Below are positions 11,805 to 21,989 of a stretch of 64,000 bases of DNA, one piece after another (positions within the stretch are counted from its first letter, which is position 1; the number at the start of each line of letters is the position of its first letter). The stretch is from Oncomelania hupensis (lineage: Eukaryota > Mollusca > Gastropoda > Littorinimorpha > Pomatiopsidae). The DNA lies in assembly GCA_036898135.1 (NCBI GenBank), contig CM072523.1:38266451-38330450 (forward strand). The letters run 5' to 3'. The position numbers and the translations under genes were made by a program. Below the pieces are notes generated by a model. That model saw only the letters and a program-made list of their open reading frames with translations, did not search any database and was not told the DNA's origin.

Positions 11805-12653
11805 ATGGAAGTACAAACCATGGACCAATTAGATGACCTTGTTGAGGCATGTAGATACTTATTCCTTTCTAAATTTCTATGTACTAACAAAGAAGAAAAG
11901 TGTAAGTACTAGAGCTTTTGATTTTTGAAATGTGAAACCTGATGTTTTCGACTGTGCAAATAGGTCTAGCCGCTATCGGAGAGACCGCCATTGACGTGTC
12001 ATTCACTCATTGTCACTTCTTCTTCTTCTTCTTCGTAATACTGTGGATACCCCGTATTCGAGAAAAATGATTCCACAAGGTGCATGCTGGGTGTGTTCTT
12101 GTTACCGGCACTCACCCGTCTAGGACATGAGCGTCAGGATCTTTAAAGTCCGTTATGATGGAATGTATGCGACACAGATTAGACCTCGGTTTATACTCTC
12201 ATCCGAAGGAGTAGGAAATGGGAGTAAAGTGTCTTTCCCAAGAACGCAACACAATGCCCAGGCCTGGGCTCGAACCCGGGACCTTCGGATCCGCAAGTCA
12301 AAGCTCTACCATTAGGCCACCGTTGTTCCCTAGGCCAAAACTTGCGAGGCAAGGTAGAGATCTAGATTGTAGTCATTTCTTATCATGGACATTTTCATGA
12401 TACATTTGTAACTTTAGTAGTGTATATATTTAATCTGTCGTTGTTTTTTTATTTAGTTCTTTTAGTTTACGGCGAAACAGCAGCAACTGCCCTGAGGGCG
12501 ACGTTTGGCGAACATGTCAACAGGGTCAAAATATCACTATCAAAACATGTACGCCATTCAGCAACCGGAAGTTTGGAACACACACGTCCAAAAAAGACGG
12601 GAAGCAGAGAACTTCGGGCCTTCTCGCCGAAAGCCGTGCATCCATTATACTGA
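11805..12653 (+). CDS. Candidate two-exon small protein (94 residues)
   Basis: Exon 1 (11805-11901) begins MEVQTMDQLDDLVEACRYLF and ends at AAAAGT|GTAAGTAC. Exon 2 (12466-12653) begins after a pyrimidine-rich acceptor, TTAGTTCTTTTAG|TTTACG. The joined frame runs FYGETAATALRATFGEHV and on to a TGA after HPLY. The phases agree (97 bases, one base carried over). An ETS-like ACTTCCGG and an E-box CACGTG lie shortly upstream of the ATG, as in many housekeeping promoters. The intron hosts a SINE. No family is recognised. The exon 2 part is basic (KKTGSRELR). The alternative is chance: both exons are short and there is no homology support. A 22-base near-duplicate of the start region lies at about 11680. 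Confidence 0.35.
12078..12331 (-). mobile_element. tRNA-derived SINE with head
   Basis: Read on the minus strand it starts with an A-box-like TGGCCTAATGGTAGAG and a B-box GGTTCGAGCCC, the internal RNA polymerase III promoter of tRNA-related SINEs. The body shared with 2124-2495 and 37655-37986 follows. It stops before the 3' tail region, so this copy is 3'-incomplete. It lies in the intron of the two-exon candidate gene. Confidence 0.8.
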
Positions 12654-12690
12654 AGAATCCATGGCTTAACTAAGACTAGACGAGGCATCA

Positions 12691-12691
<1 letters not shown>

Positions 12692-12781
<90 letters not shown>
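12692..12781. repeat. (TC)n microsatellite
   Basis: About 45 uninterrupted CT units. Confidence 0.97.
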
Positions 12782-12786
<5 letters not shown>

Positions 12787-13014
12787 CATTTCATCCATTC
12801 TTATAGGCTTCTTTCGATTCAAAGACAGTCATCTTTTTCGTCTTCTTTATTATATTTATATTTTATAAAGATGTGCCATGTGAATGTAAGCTAGACTATT
12901 TGTAATGAGAGATCATTCTGGAAGAGACTGGTTTGTGTCTGCATGTGTGCGTGTGTGTGTATAGGTGTGTGCGCGTGTGTTTGTATGTGTGTGTGTGTGA
13001 GTGTGAGGAAGTTT

Positions 13015-13219
13015 ACACGGCGTTATTGGGACAAACTAGTGCAAGTTTACATACGTTCTTTGGACAGACCTCCTTGTTGGGACGTCCATTTAATGATCCG
13101 TGAGGGTTAGGGTTAGGGTTAGGGTTAGAACACTTTAAAGTACTTAAAAAGGGGGTCGTAGCACGACCCATTGTCCACAGAACGTATGTGGCGATAGAGG
13201 AAAGTCCAAATAACGGTGT
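13015..13219. mobile_element. Small fold-back/MITE-like unit with telomeric repeats in its loop
   Basis: Inverted segments face each other: ACATACGTTCTTTGGACA (13049-13066) with its reverse match at 13172-13189, and ACACGGCGTTATTGGGAC (13015-13032) with 13204-13219. Between them, 13104-13128 is four tandem GGGTTA units. GT-rich microsatellites flank both sides. Confidence 0.55.
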
Positions 13220-13815
13220 CTGCGCAAGTATGTGTGTTTGGGTGTGGGTGTGTGTGTGTGTGTGGTTGTTGTATGTGTGTGTGAGTGAGTGTGTTAGGAT
13301 ATAGTTGACAGTATAACGTATAACTGTTGTGGAAATGAGTGTTTTATGTAGTCCTATTATTGTTATTTGTTCTTTTAACATTTTCTTTATTTTCTGAGAT
13401 GCAGTGTGCTGCATGAATTCTCCATTGTGGGTAAAAACTAAATATTTGTTGACTTGACCCTTCTTCTTTTTAATAATGTGATAAAACGATTGGTGGCTAC
13501 AACTGCAGCTTGCACGTAACGACACCTCTTGTGTAAGTTTAGTTATAGAGAGCGACTAATTTAAGTTGTTTTCGGGTTGGAGATTTGGAACAGGAAAAGC
13601 AGTAATAGCAGCGACAGTATACACTCTTAATCTTTGGTTTACCCGACAAATCAAGCTTGTATTATATTTATAGTCTACAAGGCGAGTTTACTGAAAGAAA
13701 ATCCATGATGACTTTGCAGCGTGTCGCGATAAATCTAAGTTTTAGTATACAAATCAGCCTACTAGCGAATTAAACTTCTGCAGAGAATACTGACGATTCG
13801 TAATATATAATAATA

Positions 13816-14192
13816 CAGGGTGTTCCAAAAGTCTTGGGCACATTTGAAGTCCCCATATCTCAATTACTATGAATGGTAGTAAGATAAAAGTTGTGCCAGT
13901 TTAAAGCTAATTACATTAAGTTTTTTGTAAAGCTGTTGATTTTTTTATTTCTTTTTAGACCCATTAATGGCGTTCACTCAACCAGAAAATGCTGGGACGC
14001 GTTTGGCAAGAATTTGACTATCGGCTTGATGTGTGTCGTGTAACCAATGGTGCTCACATTGAACATCTTTGAACATTCCATGTAAAAATTGAGATTACAA
14101 GCTTTCTGAATTTACCAGATGCGTTTTTATATCCTTAATAGTTTCGGAAATATTCAATGTCAAAATGTGCCCAAGACTTTTGGAACACCCTG
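13816..14192. mobile_element. Mariner/Tc1-like MITE
   Basis: A 377-bp element with terminal inverted repeats of about 32 bases beginning CAGGGTGTTCCAAAAGTCTT at both ends, flanked by TA dinucleotides (13814-13815, 14193-14194). TA target duplication and CAGGGTG-type termini are typical of the Tc1/mariner superfamily. There is no transposase, so it is non-autonomous. Confidence 0.85.
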
Positions 14193-14757
14193 TATCTTAC
14201 TCAGCTTCACTGTCCAAGGCCAAGGTTATTGTTCAGTGAAAATCAATGTGGTCCGATGTCTGAACTGTTTTAAACTGCACCTGAAAATGTTTATAATATT
14301 TTATTTGCCTTTGCTTGGTTGCTTGTCTTTGTACTCTTCTGCAATACTATCGTGTGTAGTATTTAGTAATACTAACAACAAAGCTATTTACATCAAGACT
14401 TCTTGGCTTGGGAGTGTTATGTGAAATTTTGTCAAATCGAGAACTGCTCAATGTCACACGAACTGCTTGTAGAAAGTGTGCAGAGTCTGAACAAAACAAT
14501 ATAACATAAAAGTAGAAATGGCAGATTTTCACTGCACTTGTCCCAGTTGTGTTGTGTTTGCAGAACAAGAGCAGACGACAATGACTGCAACGCGAAAACA
14601 GATGGTGACATGGGACCAGTTCCGGCGGAAAACGGCTCCATGGTTTTCACGCCTCCGCGACAACAAATAGTGCCAGTGCTTTCTACACTAGGGTAGGACT
14701 TTTGCTTCCCTTCCCCACCCCAACCCCTTACTCGCACTCACACACAACCATGCGCTG

Positions 14758-14759
<2 letters not shown>

Positions 14760-14831
<72 letters not shown>
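14760..14831. repeat. (GA)n microsatellite
   Basis: About 36 GA units. Confidence 0.97.
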
Positions 14832-14833
<2 letters not shown>

Positions 14834-15682
14834 GTGGACATATATTAATTATAGACCTAAAGGGGGACAAAGACCTGGAAGTATATAGACCTGAAAAGCT
14901 TTGAAAGAACAAAGACCTGGGGTAATAGTTCGAGTTAGATTTGGGATAGTCCTGGTGGAACAATGGGCTGAAGGCTTGAAATATAAGGCAAGATTATTAA
15001 GACCGAATCTCCGCGTTATGTTATGGTTTGGGAATCATTTTAGGATGGGGTTGGGACAGAGGGATGGATCAGGATGAGATGATGGTTGGGGAGAATGATA
15101 TTGCGGTAAAACTGTTGGAGCGGTCACGTTTGGAGGACAGTGGCAGAGAAACGCGAGTCAACAGACAGGCGTGATCGGCGGCTGCCGGCGTTCCAGTCCT
15201 AATTGCTCTCCTCTTGGATTCGCACAACGTTGTCGGAACGAGACCTCAGCTAACGAGGCACACTGATCAGTATCCATCCGTGCAGAGTATCAAAGCCTAC
15301 GTCCACAGTGCCTGGATCTATAAGGCTGTGAGTAGAACAGTAGGCCTAGCTTACTTTGTGTCAGAAGTTTATGGGTACCAATACTTAGATAATCACAATA
15401 ATTGTATAATTTAACCATATCTTGGAAGTGTAATATGACGATTTGTCAATCGAGAATATATTATGACACAAGCAGCGAAGAGAAGAGAATTAAAGCACGT
15501 CTTAGCTGTTCTGCCCCGTCACGCTCGCTTCCGCCTGCAAATCTCAGTCTCTTCCTATCTCACGCTTCCTCAATCTTGTTTCCCAGATTTTCGTACAACT
15601 GTGTAACATCCAATGTGCAGAGCACTTATTTTGTTACATCTCCGATCCCTCCCCACCCTCCTTCCCTCTGTGTATGCACCCG

Positions 15683-15687
<5 letters not shown>

Positions 15688-15762
<75 letters not shown>
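15688..15762. repeat. Compound (GT)n(GA)n microsatellite
   Basis: A GT tract passes directly into a GA tract. Confidence 0.95.
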
Positions 15763-15764
<2 letters not shown>

Positions 15765-16231
15765 TGTGTATGTAGGAATTAACTTCATTTTGTGTCTACA
15801 TACTTATTATATTGGGTATAGGCTTATAAAAAAAAGTCTTTTTCCCTTTTTTTTTTTTTTACATTGTCTTAGTCCTTTAAGTTTGTACGTATGTGCTTTT
15901 AACTGGTGTATGATGGATTTTACGAAGTTTTTATAGTAACCACTAAGATGGGAGATTTTTGTTTTGTTTTAATCCTATAGATGGGATCGGCTGTGGGGCT
16001 GGGACCGGTATCCCCCCTCCCCCCCCCCCCCCCCACATGTATGACTGGTTTTATCATTTTAATCTTCTTGGTTATGTGTCGTACACTTCCTAGCATGATG
16101 TTGGGCTCAGAATCCTGCCGATTTTAAGCTGATTTTAAATTTATTTAGTATTTAGCATGCACGTACCGGACATTAGTGGTAGGGACTAGTGTCCCACCAT
16201 GCCCTATAATTTTAATGTGCAGTATTAGCGT

Positions 16232-18396
16232 AAATACAGCAAAGTGCACTAGGCTGAAGTTCGACCTGGACAAACTGCAAGACCCGGAGGTGGCAAAAAT
16301 ATTTCAGGCCACAATTGGAGGGAAATTTGCACCACTGCTTATTTTGGGGGCAGGCGAAGTAGATGTCAACACCATGACCAATACCTTCAACTCAGCTGTA
16401 ACAGATGCCGCCACTGAGATCCTTGGCAAGCACCGACCAAAGAAGAAGCCGTGGATCACACCTGAACTTTTGGATCTGTGTGATAAACGAAGAGAGTTAA
16501 AAAAGAAAAAGAACACCTCACAGGGAGCTGATGTCTACCGAAAAATCAACAATGACATCCGAAAAGGCATGCGCACAGCAAAGGAGAACTGGATAGAAGA
16601 TCAATGCCAGGAAATAGAGAACAATCTGAACAAGAACAACAGCAAGAAGGCCTACCAGACTGTGAAGCGGCTGACAAGTGTTAAACAGCCCAAAGTCTCC
16701 ACTATCCAAAGCAAGTCTGGCATTTGCCTTACAGAAGAACAAGAAGTCTTGGACAGATGGACAGAGTACTGCTCTGACCTTTACAACCATACACCAAATG
16801 GAGACCCATCAGTTCTAGCATGTCCCGAGAGCAGAGAAGAAGAAGAAATCCTCCCAATTCTCCGGGAAGAAGTTGAGGCAGCAGTGCAATCGCTGAAGAA
16901 AGGGAAGTCAGCGGGAGTGGACAACATACCAGCGGAACTGCTACAAGCAGGAGGAGAAGCGATGACTGATGCTCTCACCATTATCTGCAACAAGATCTGG
17001 CAGAGTGGGGAATGGCCTACACCATGGACCCAGTCGCTTGTCATCACTCTTCCCAAAAAAGGTAACCTTCAGGAGTGTGAAAATTACCGCACCATCAGCC
17101 TCATCAGCCATCCCAGCAAGGTCCTCCTGAAAATAATACTCAACAGGTTGAAACCACAAGCTGAACAAATCATAGCTGAAGAACAAGCAGGATTCATGGC
17201 AGGGCGAAGTACCACTGAACAGATTTTCAACCTCAGAATAATCTGTGAGAAATACCTACAGCACCAACAACATCTATATCATGTGTTCATAGACTTCAAG
17301 AAGGCATTTGACCGAGTCTGGCATGCAGCTCTATGGGCAACCATGAAAGTGTACAACATCAGCCCTAAAATTATAGAAGTCATCAAAAGCCTGTATGACA
17401 AGGCTACCAGTGCAGTCCTCCATAACAGCGTCATCGGGAACTGGTTCAGAACAACAATCGGTGTGCGTCAAGGATGCCTACTCTCTCCAACACTCTTCAA
17501 CATCTTCCTAGAGCGCATCATGTCAGATGCTCTTGCAGATCACGAAGGCACAGTCAGTATAGGGGGCAGAGCAATCTCCAATCTTCGTTTTGCGGATGAT
17601 ATTGATGGATTGGCTGGAGAGGAACAAGAACTTGAACAGCTTGTACAGAGGCTTGACACCACCTCCAGAGCTTATGGAATGGAAATAAGTGCGGAGAAGA
17701 CCAAAATGATGACCAACAACACCAATGGCATCAACACGGACATCAAAGTACAAGGCCAATCCCTCAACACAGTGCACAGCTTCAAATATTTAGGAGCCAT
17801 TGTGTCAGACAATGGGTCTCGACAGGAAGTCCTCTCCAGGATCGCACAAACAACTGCTGCCCTGACAAGGTTGAAGCCCATTTGGAAAGACAGAACCATC
17901 AGTCTACATTCCAAAGTAAGACTGCTGCGCTCTCTGGTCATCTCCATCTTCCTATATGCTTGCGAAGCATGGACCCTCACAGCAGATCTCCAACGAAGAA
18001 TACAAAGCATGGAGATGAGGTGCTACAGAAGACTTCTGTGCATTTCCTATACCCAACACATCACCAACGTTGAAGTCCGACAGACCATCACACAAGCCAT
18101 TGGACAACACGATGACCTGCTCACAGTGGTGAAGAAACGGAAACTCCGATGGTATGGCCACGTCACCAGATCATCAGGCCTTGCAAAGACCATTCTGCAA
18201 GGCACAGTGCAAGGAGGTAGAAGAAGGGGGAGACCGAAAAAGAGGTGGGAGGACAACATTCGAGAATGGACTGGTTTGACACTGAGCGAAGCCATGAGGG
18301 CTGCTGAGGACAGAGAAAGATGGAGTATGCTGGTTAAGCGATCATCTGTGGTGCCCCTACGACCTTCGGGTTATGGGACAGGATAGGATATAGGAT
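16232..18396 (+). mobile_element. LINE (non-LTR retrotransposon), 5'-truncated insertion with 11-bp TSD
   Basis: The 11-base string AGTATTAGCGT is found immediately before (16221-16231) and after (18397-18407) the element, marking target-primed insertion. The 3' end is a GGATA-type repeat tail (GACAGGATAGGATATAGGAT). The 5' truncation falls within or just after the endonuclease region. Five more copies of the same family are in the window. The translation resembles RTE/BovB-like retrotransposon proteins, but the clade is not certain. Confidence 0.93.
16233..18386 (+). CDS. LINE reverse transcriptase ORF (5'-truncated, otherwise open)
   Basis: The element-encoded frame is open for about 717 codons to a TAG. 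It would copy LINE RNA at a nicked target. A region typically following the endonuclease domain (KFDLDKLQDPEVAKIF) comes first. The RT domain follows: KGKSAGVDNIPAELLQ, EEQAGFMAGRSTTEQ, FIDFKKAFDRVWH, GVRQGCLLSPTLFN and the catalytic LRFADDI (YxDD-type box, about codon 450). A C-terminal region contains RRLLCISYTQHI, LRWYGHV and GRRRGRPKKRWEDNI. The upstream ATG of the longer frame lies in flanking DNA, so this copy has no native start and no complete endonuclease, and is expected to be dead. The lack of stops suggests it is young. Confidence 0.88.
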   Translation, partial: NTAKCTRLKFDLDKLQDPEVAKIFQATIGGKFAPLLILGAGEVDVNTMTNTFNSAVTDAATEILGKHRPKKKPWITPELLDLCDKRRELKKKKNTSQGADVYRKINNDIRKGMRTAKENWIEDQCQEIENNLNKNNSKKAYQTVKRLTSVKQPKVSTIQSKSGICLTEEQEVLDRWTEYCSDLYNHTPNGDPSVLACPESREEEEILPILREEVEAAVQSLKKGKSAGVDNIPAELLQAGGEAMTDALTIICNKIWQSGEWPTPWTQSLVITLPKKGNLQECENYRTISLISHPSKVLLKIILNRLKPQAEQIIAEEQAGFMAGRSTTEQIFNLRIICEKYLQHQQHLYHVFIDFKKAFDRVWHAALWATMKVYNISPKIIEVIKSLYDKATSAVLHNSVIGNWFRTTIGVRQGCLLSPTLFNIFLERIMSDALADHEGTVSIGGRAISNLRFADDIDGLAGEEQELEQLVQRLDTTSRAYGMEISAEKTKMMTNNTNGINTDIKVQGQSLNTVHSFKYLGAIVSDNGSRQEVLSRIAQTTAALTRLKPIWKDRTISLHSKVRLLRSLVISIFLYACEAWTLTADLQRRIQSMEMRCYRRLLCISYTQHITNVEVRQTITQAIGQHDDLLTVVKKRKLRWYGHVTRSSGLAKTILQGTVQGGRRRGRPKKRWEDNIREWTGLTLSEAMRAAEDRERWSMLVKRSSVVPLRPSGYGTG

Positions 18397-18691
18397 AGTA
18401 TTAGCGTGTTTTATTCTTATCTGGTCTTATCTTATTTATGGTAATTAGTATGACTGATGAATGAATGCTTTTTATATATATTTAACCTGTTTTTGTATAA
18501 TGGTCCTGAATTTTATCATGCTATTTTACTCACGTCCCCTATATGCGTAAGTGTCCGGGGACTCAAATTTAATAAATGGAATGGAATTGTGTACATGTGC
18601 GTATGGTGTTTTCTCCCTTTAGAATTAATTCTACTAGCGAAAAAGAAAGTGTGCGTGTTTTGCTATTTTCACTTGTCAACATAAGTAAGTA

Positions 18692-19366
18692 CTGTGTGTA
18701 GGCTATATCTCCCCCCACCAGTTCCACCAGCTCCACCAGTGTGTAGGCTATATCTCCCCCCACCAGTGTGTAGGCTATATCTCCCCCCCCCCCACCAGCT
18801 CCACCAGTGTGCAAGCTATATCTCCCCCCCCCCCACCAGCTCCACCAGTGTGCAGGCTATATCTCTCCCCACCAGCTCCACCAGTGTGCAGGCTATATCT
18901 CCCCCCACCAGCTCCACCAGTGTGCAAGCTATATCTCTCCCCACCAGCTCCACCAGTGTGTAGGCTATATCTCCCCCTACCAGCTCCACCAGTGTGTAGG
19001 CTATATCTCTCCCCACCAGTGTGTAGGCTATATCTCCCCCCACCAGTGTGTATGCTATATCTCTCCCCACCAGTGTGTAGGCTATATCTCTCCCCACCAG
19101 TGTGTATGCTATATCTCTCCCCACCAGTGTGCAGGCTGTATCTCCCCCGCCAGCTCCACCAGTGTGTAGACTATATCTCCCCCCACCAGCTCCACCAGTG
19201 TGTAGGCTATATCTCCCCCCACCAGCTCCACCAGTGTGTAGGCTATATCTCCCCCCACCAGCTCGTAGGCTATATCTCCCCTCACCAGTGTGTAGGCTAT
19301 ATCTCCCCCCCCCCCCACCAGCTCCACCAATGTGTAAGTTATATCTCCCCCACCAGCTCCACCATG
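18692..19366. repeat. Minisatellite, ~20 units of 27/36 bp
   Basis: Units contain GGCTATATCTCCCC CACCAG followed by either GTGTGTA or CTCCACCAGTGTGTA. Most units are 36 bases and a central block is 27 bases, which lacks one CTCCACCAG module. All six frames are periodic (RLYLPPPAPPV and others), and these are not genes. Confidence 0.95.
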
Positions 19367-19827
19367 TTACTTCTTTGCTCGCTTATTTATTTTACAATTA
19401 TTCATTGGATAAGTGCGCAATATCAGTGTTTAATTATTTTTGTTATTGTTATTATAATTGTGGTTGCTGATGTAGTTATTAAGCAACGTAGAGACTGAAG
19501 AAAAGCGTTCAGGTGATGCAAAGAATCTGACGAGGAAATGAAAAGGAGCCGCAGACGAAAGCATCGATGAAGAAGATACACGAAGACCGCCGGAAAGACG
19601 GAAACAGGTACATGTAGAGGGGAAAATATGTTTGAAGAAGATGGTGAGAAGCACGACACTTTTCACAAATAAAACTAGAAGTACAAAGAAGTAGAAATCT
19701 AGTACGACCAGCGACAAGAAACTACTACCAATAATTTGTATAATATCTATACAAAAAGGCCACCATTTTGACAGTACAAACAAGAACCGAGACGAAACTC
19801 GTAGGAAACTTTTAAAAAACTAAACTC

Positions 19828-20690
19828 TAAATGGGCAAAGCCCATATGACTCACATGTGGAACTTGCAACATTTAACATAAAATTGGGTACCAAGAAGGG
19901 AAAAAAATAAAACAAAATGCAAAGTAATATCGACTTTTGTCTTTCTATACTCTTCACCTTGAGATAGACTTAACCTCTTGCAACACATACACTCATGTAT
20001 GATTAAAAAAAAAATTAAAAAAAAACCGAAAAAGTTGTATTATGGCAAAAAACAGTCACCTTGGAATGACCTTGACTTCAGTGACCTTTACCTTGGGATG
20101 ACCTTGACCTTCAAGTTCACATGGCCTCTCATGATCAAATAGCCCAATGCTGTTGCATATAATGGGTTAAATAGAGCCATTCTACTGTGCGATTACCCAT
20201 TTTTTTTCTTTTTGCAAGGCCTAAAATGACCTTGACCTTTAAGATCAATTCAAACATTCAAACACAGAATATATATGAAAGATCAATCTAAACTCTCTAA
20301 ATACAAGTTTGGACTTTATATCTTTCATAGTTATGAGTCAATTTCACTTCAAAATACCTATACTAACCGACTTTGGACAGCTCCAGTGACCTTGACCTTG
20401 GAGTGCGGTTGACCAAATTTGCATAAGAATCGTGTTCAATAACTTGGAAAAAAACAAGTCAAATTTTGTGAAAAAATGTCATTTTTTAAAAACTTACATT
20501 TATTGACCCTGTGAGCTTTGACCTTGAAGTAAAGTCATTTATTCACTGATCATTTATGAGGTCTCATGCATATACGCCATTTTACCAAGTTTGGTTGTGA
20601 TATATGAAATAGGTTCTGATATTATTCCACTTGCAAATTTTGCACAGACACCGGATGGGCACAATGGATTAAGAGCGGGAGGAACACAAA
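19828..20690. repeat. Dispersed repeat B, copy 1 (TGACCTTGACCTT-rich)
   Basis: Starts at AATGGGCAAAGCCCATATGA and ends near TTTTGCACAGACACC. Repeat B copies at 31916, 39945 and 40895 align over most of its length. It contains several TGACCTTGACCTT strings (AAGGTCA half-sites on the minus strand). No open frame is conserved. Positions 19367-19827 before it hold nothing I can identify. Confidence 0.75.
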
Positions 20691-21375
20691 GACAGCCTAT
20701 TAAATTGGAGCATGGAAGTACACAAAATAAAATTCTGTGGATTTGACTCCGTCGAAAAGTTGTATCACCTGACACACTTGTGTTGGAATTGTCTTGTCTT
20801 GTATGTTTGATGTTTTGTGTGGGAATAGCAATTTGGGAGATCTATATGAGAGAACAAGGACTAGGAGATGATCTGAAAACAAAGGCCCGACACTTATTTT
20901 CCACTTCGAATTCCATTTATTGAATCTATATAAACCTTACGACTGATCTTATGATAAATTGATTTGATGCGCACGTGGCACTGGAGTCGAGAGAGGATCT
21001 CTTTGTGTTTTGTAGCATCTGTCTTGTTTTACAACTGCTTGTCCATACTGTCTAATTCACATCGCATTAACAATGCTTTTTCCCACAGCCACTAGTCTTT
21101 TCTCTTCCCAACTAGCGCAATTTCTTGTCTAAAAGTCTGCGGTCTGAATATCGTACGCAAAGTTTGACAGTAACTTCTTTCAATTGTGATCAAGTTGCTC
21201 TCGAAGTCCAAGTTCACGATAAGGCCAAGTTTGACAGCTAGTGTAGTGGTCCAACAAAAAAAAATAAAGAAAAAAAAAAGTAAAGAAAAAAAAGTAAAGA
21301 AAAATAATTAAAGAGAAAAAAAAATTAAGAAAAAAAACAAACAGAAAAATTACGGAACAGAAACTGTTAACACAT
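20691..21375. other. DYNLRB 3' flank, no separate gene
   Basis: The minus-strand 3' side of DYNLRB. A run of A-rich sequence (21247-21345) reads T-rich in the transcript direction. TTTATT at about 20914 would be AATAAA on the minus strand and could end the transcript. Confidence 0.35.
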
Positions 21376-21675
21376 CTATGCTGCCGATTGGTCTGCTGTC
21401 TGGATGACGACCAGAAGATATTCGCAACACGGTGCACACATGATTTCACTCTTTTTGGTCCTTATTCTGAGGAACGTGAGGTCATTCTGTGGGTCCAGAT
21501 CTCGGACGACTCCTCGCGCTTTGAGTGTCAGCTGATTCAAGAGGCCAGCATACTGCACAGTGGTTGAGTTGTCAAGCGTTGTGCGGATAGGGATACCTTC
21601 CGTGTTGATGATTATGGTTCCAATCACACCCCTGTGGCCGGTGATCCTCTTCAGAGTCTCCTCGACGTCAGTCAT
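21376..21675 (-). CDS. DYNLRB1: Dynein light chain roadblock-type (DYNLRB)
   Basis: A complete 99-residue protein in one exon. Roadblock/LC7 light chains bind the intermediate chains of cytoplasmic dynein in the cytosol and help assemble the cargo-binding complex. The sequence follows the family closely: [18 protein letters not shown], then [20 protein letters not shown], then [20 protein letters not shown] and EYLLVVIQ. Animal proteins are usually about 96 residues, so the length is normal. CC in APCCEYLL replaces the usual charged pair. The ATG context is clear, and a strong acceptor (CCCCAACAG at 21771-21779) lies 95 bases upstream. There is no intron inside the coding region, which is unusual for the family. 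No downstream poly-A on the coding strand supports a recent retrocopy. It could be either ortholog of DYNLRB1/2. Confidence 0.93.
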   Translation of the reverse strand: MTDVEETLKRITGHRGVIGTIIINTEGIPIRTTLDNSTTVQYAGLLNQLTLKARGVVRDLDPQNDLTFLRIRTKKSEIMCAPCCEYLLVVIQTADQSAA

Positions 21676-21770
21676 GTTGTCAGTGTCAGATTTCCTCTTG
21701 CATCAACTTGTAAAGAATGCTCTGTTGCTACGTCGTTGAACCGGAAACATTCGTCGCCATAGAAATCATT
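21676..21770 (-). other. DYNLRB 5' UTR, start of coding exon
   Basis: A pyrimidine-rich acceptor TTTTTTTCCCCAACAG|AATG sets the exon start at 21770. A consensus donor ATTC|GTAAGTATG ends a likely non-coding exon at 21909, giving a 138-base UTR intron (21771-21908) with a CACGTG E-box inside it (about 21821). Confidence 0.5.
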
Positions 21771-21989
21771 CTGTTGGGGAAAAAAACAAAAAATACGGTT
21801 TACTCCCTTTGGCAGTAGTCACGTGTTTGAAAGGGGATTTGTCGCCCCAAAAGTGGGAAGATCGCAGAGCCGTCCGAGGACACTGTGTGCTCATTTGTTC
21901 ATACTTACGAATTTCACAAAAGCCGACCCTGGTTATATGTGTAAGACTTTTAAGCCGTTTTCTAATAAACGTTTAATGATTTTTGTTTA

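Larger units (their letters stand above)
14193..16231. other. Intergenic with microsatellites, no gene seen
   Basis: Contains a (GA)n tract at 14760-14831, a compound (GT)n(GA)n tract at 15688-15762 and a poly-C run at 16012-16034. The remaining frames lack gene-like features. Confidence 0.6.

Noticed and set aside
13013..13525. 170-aa minus-strand ORF
   Set aside because: Built from (TG)n tracts (THTHTH), the telomeric repeat (NPNPNP) and unique DNA; composition artefact.
18807..19498. Proline-rich repeat proteins on both strands
   Set aside because: Translations of the 27/36-bp minisatellite; all frames are equally periodic.
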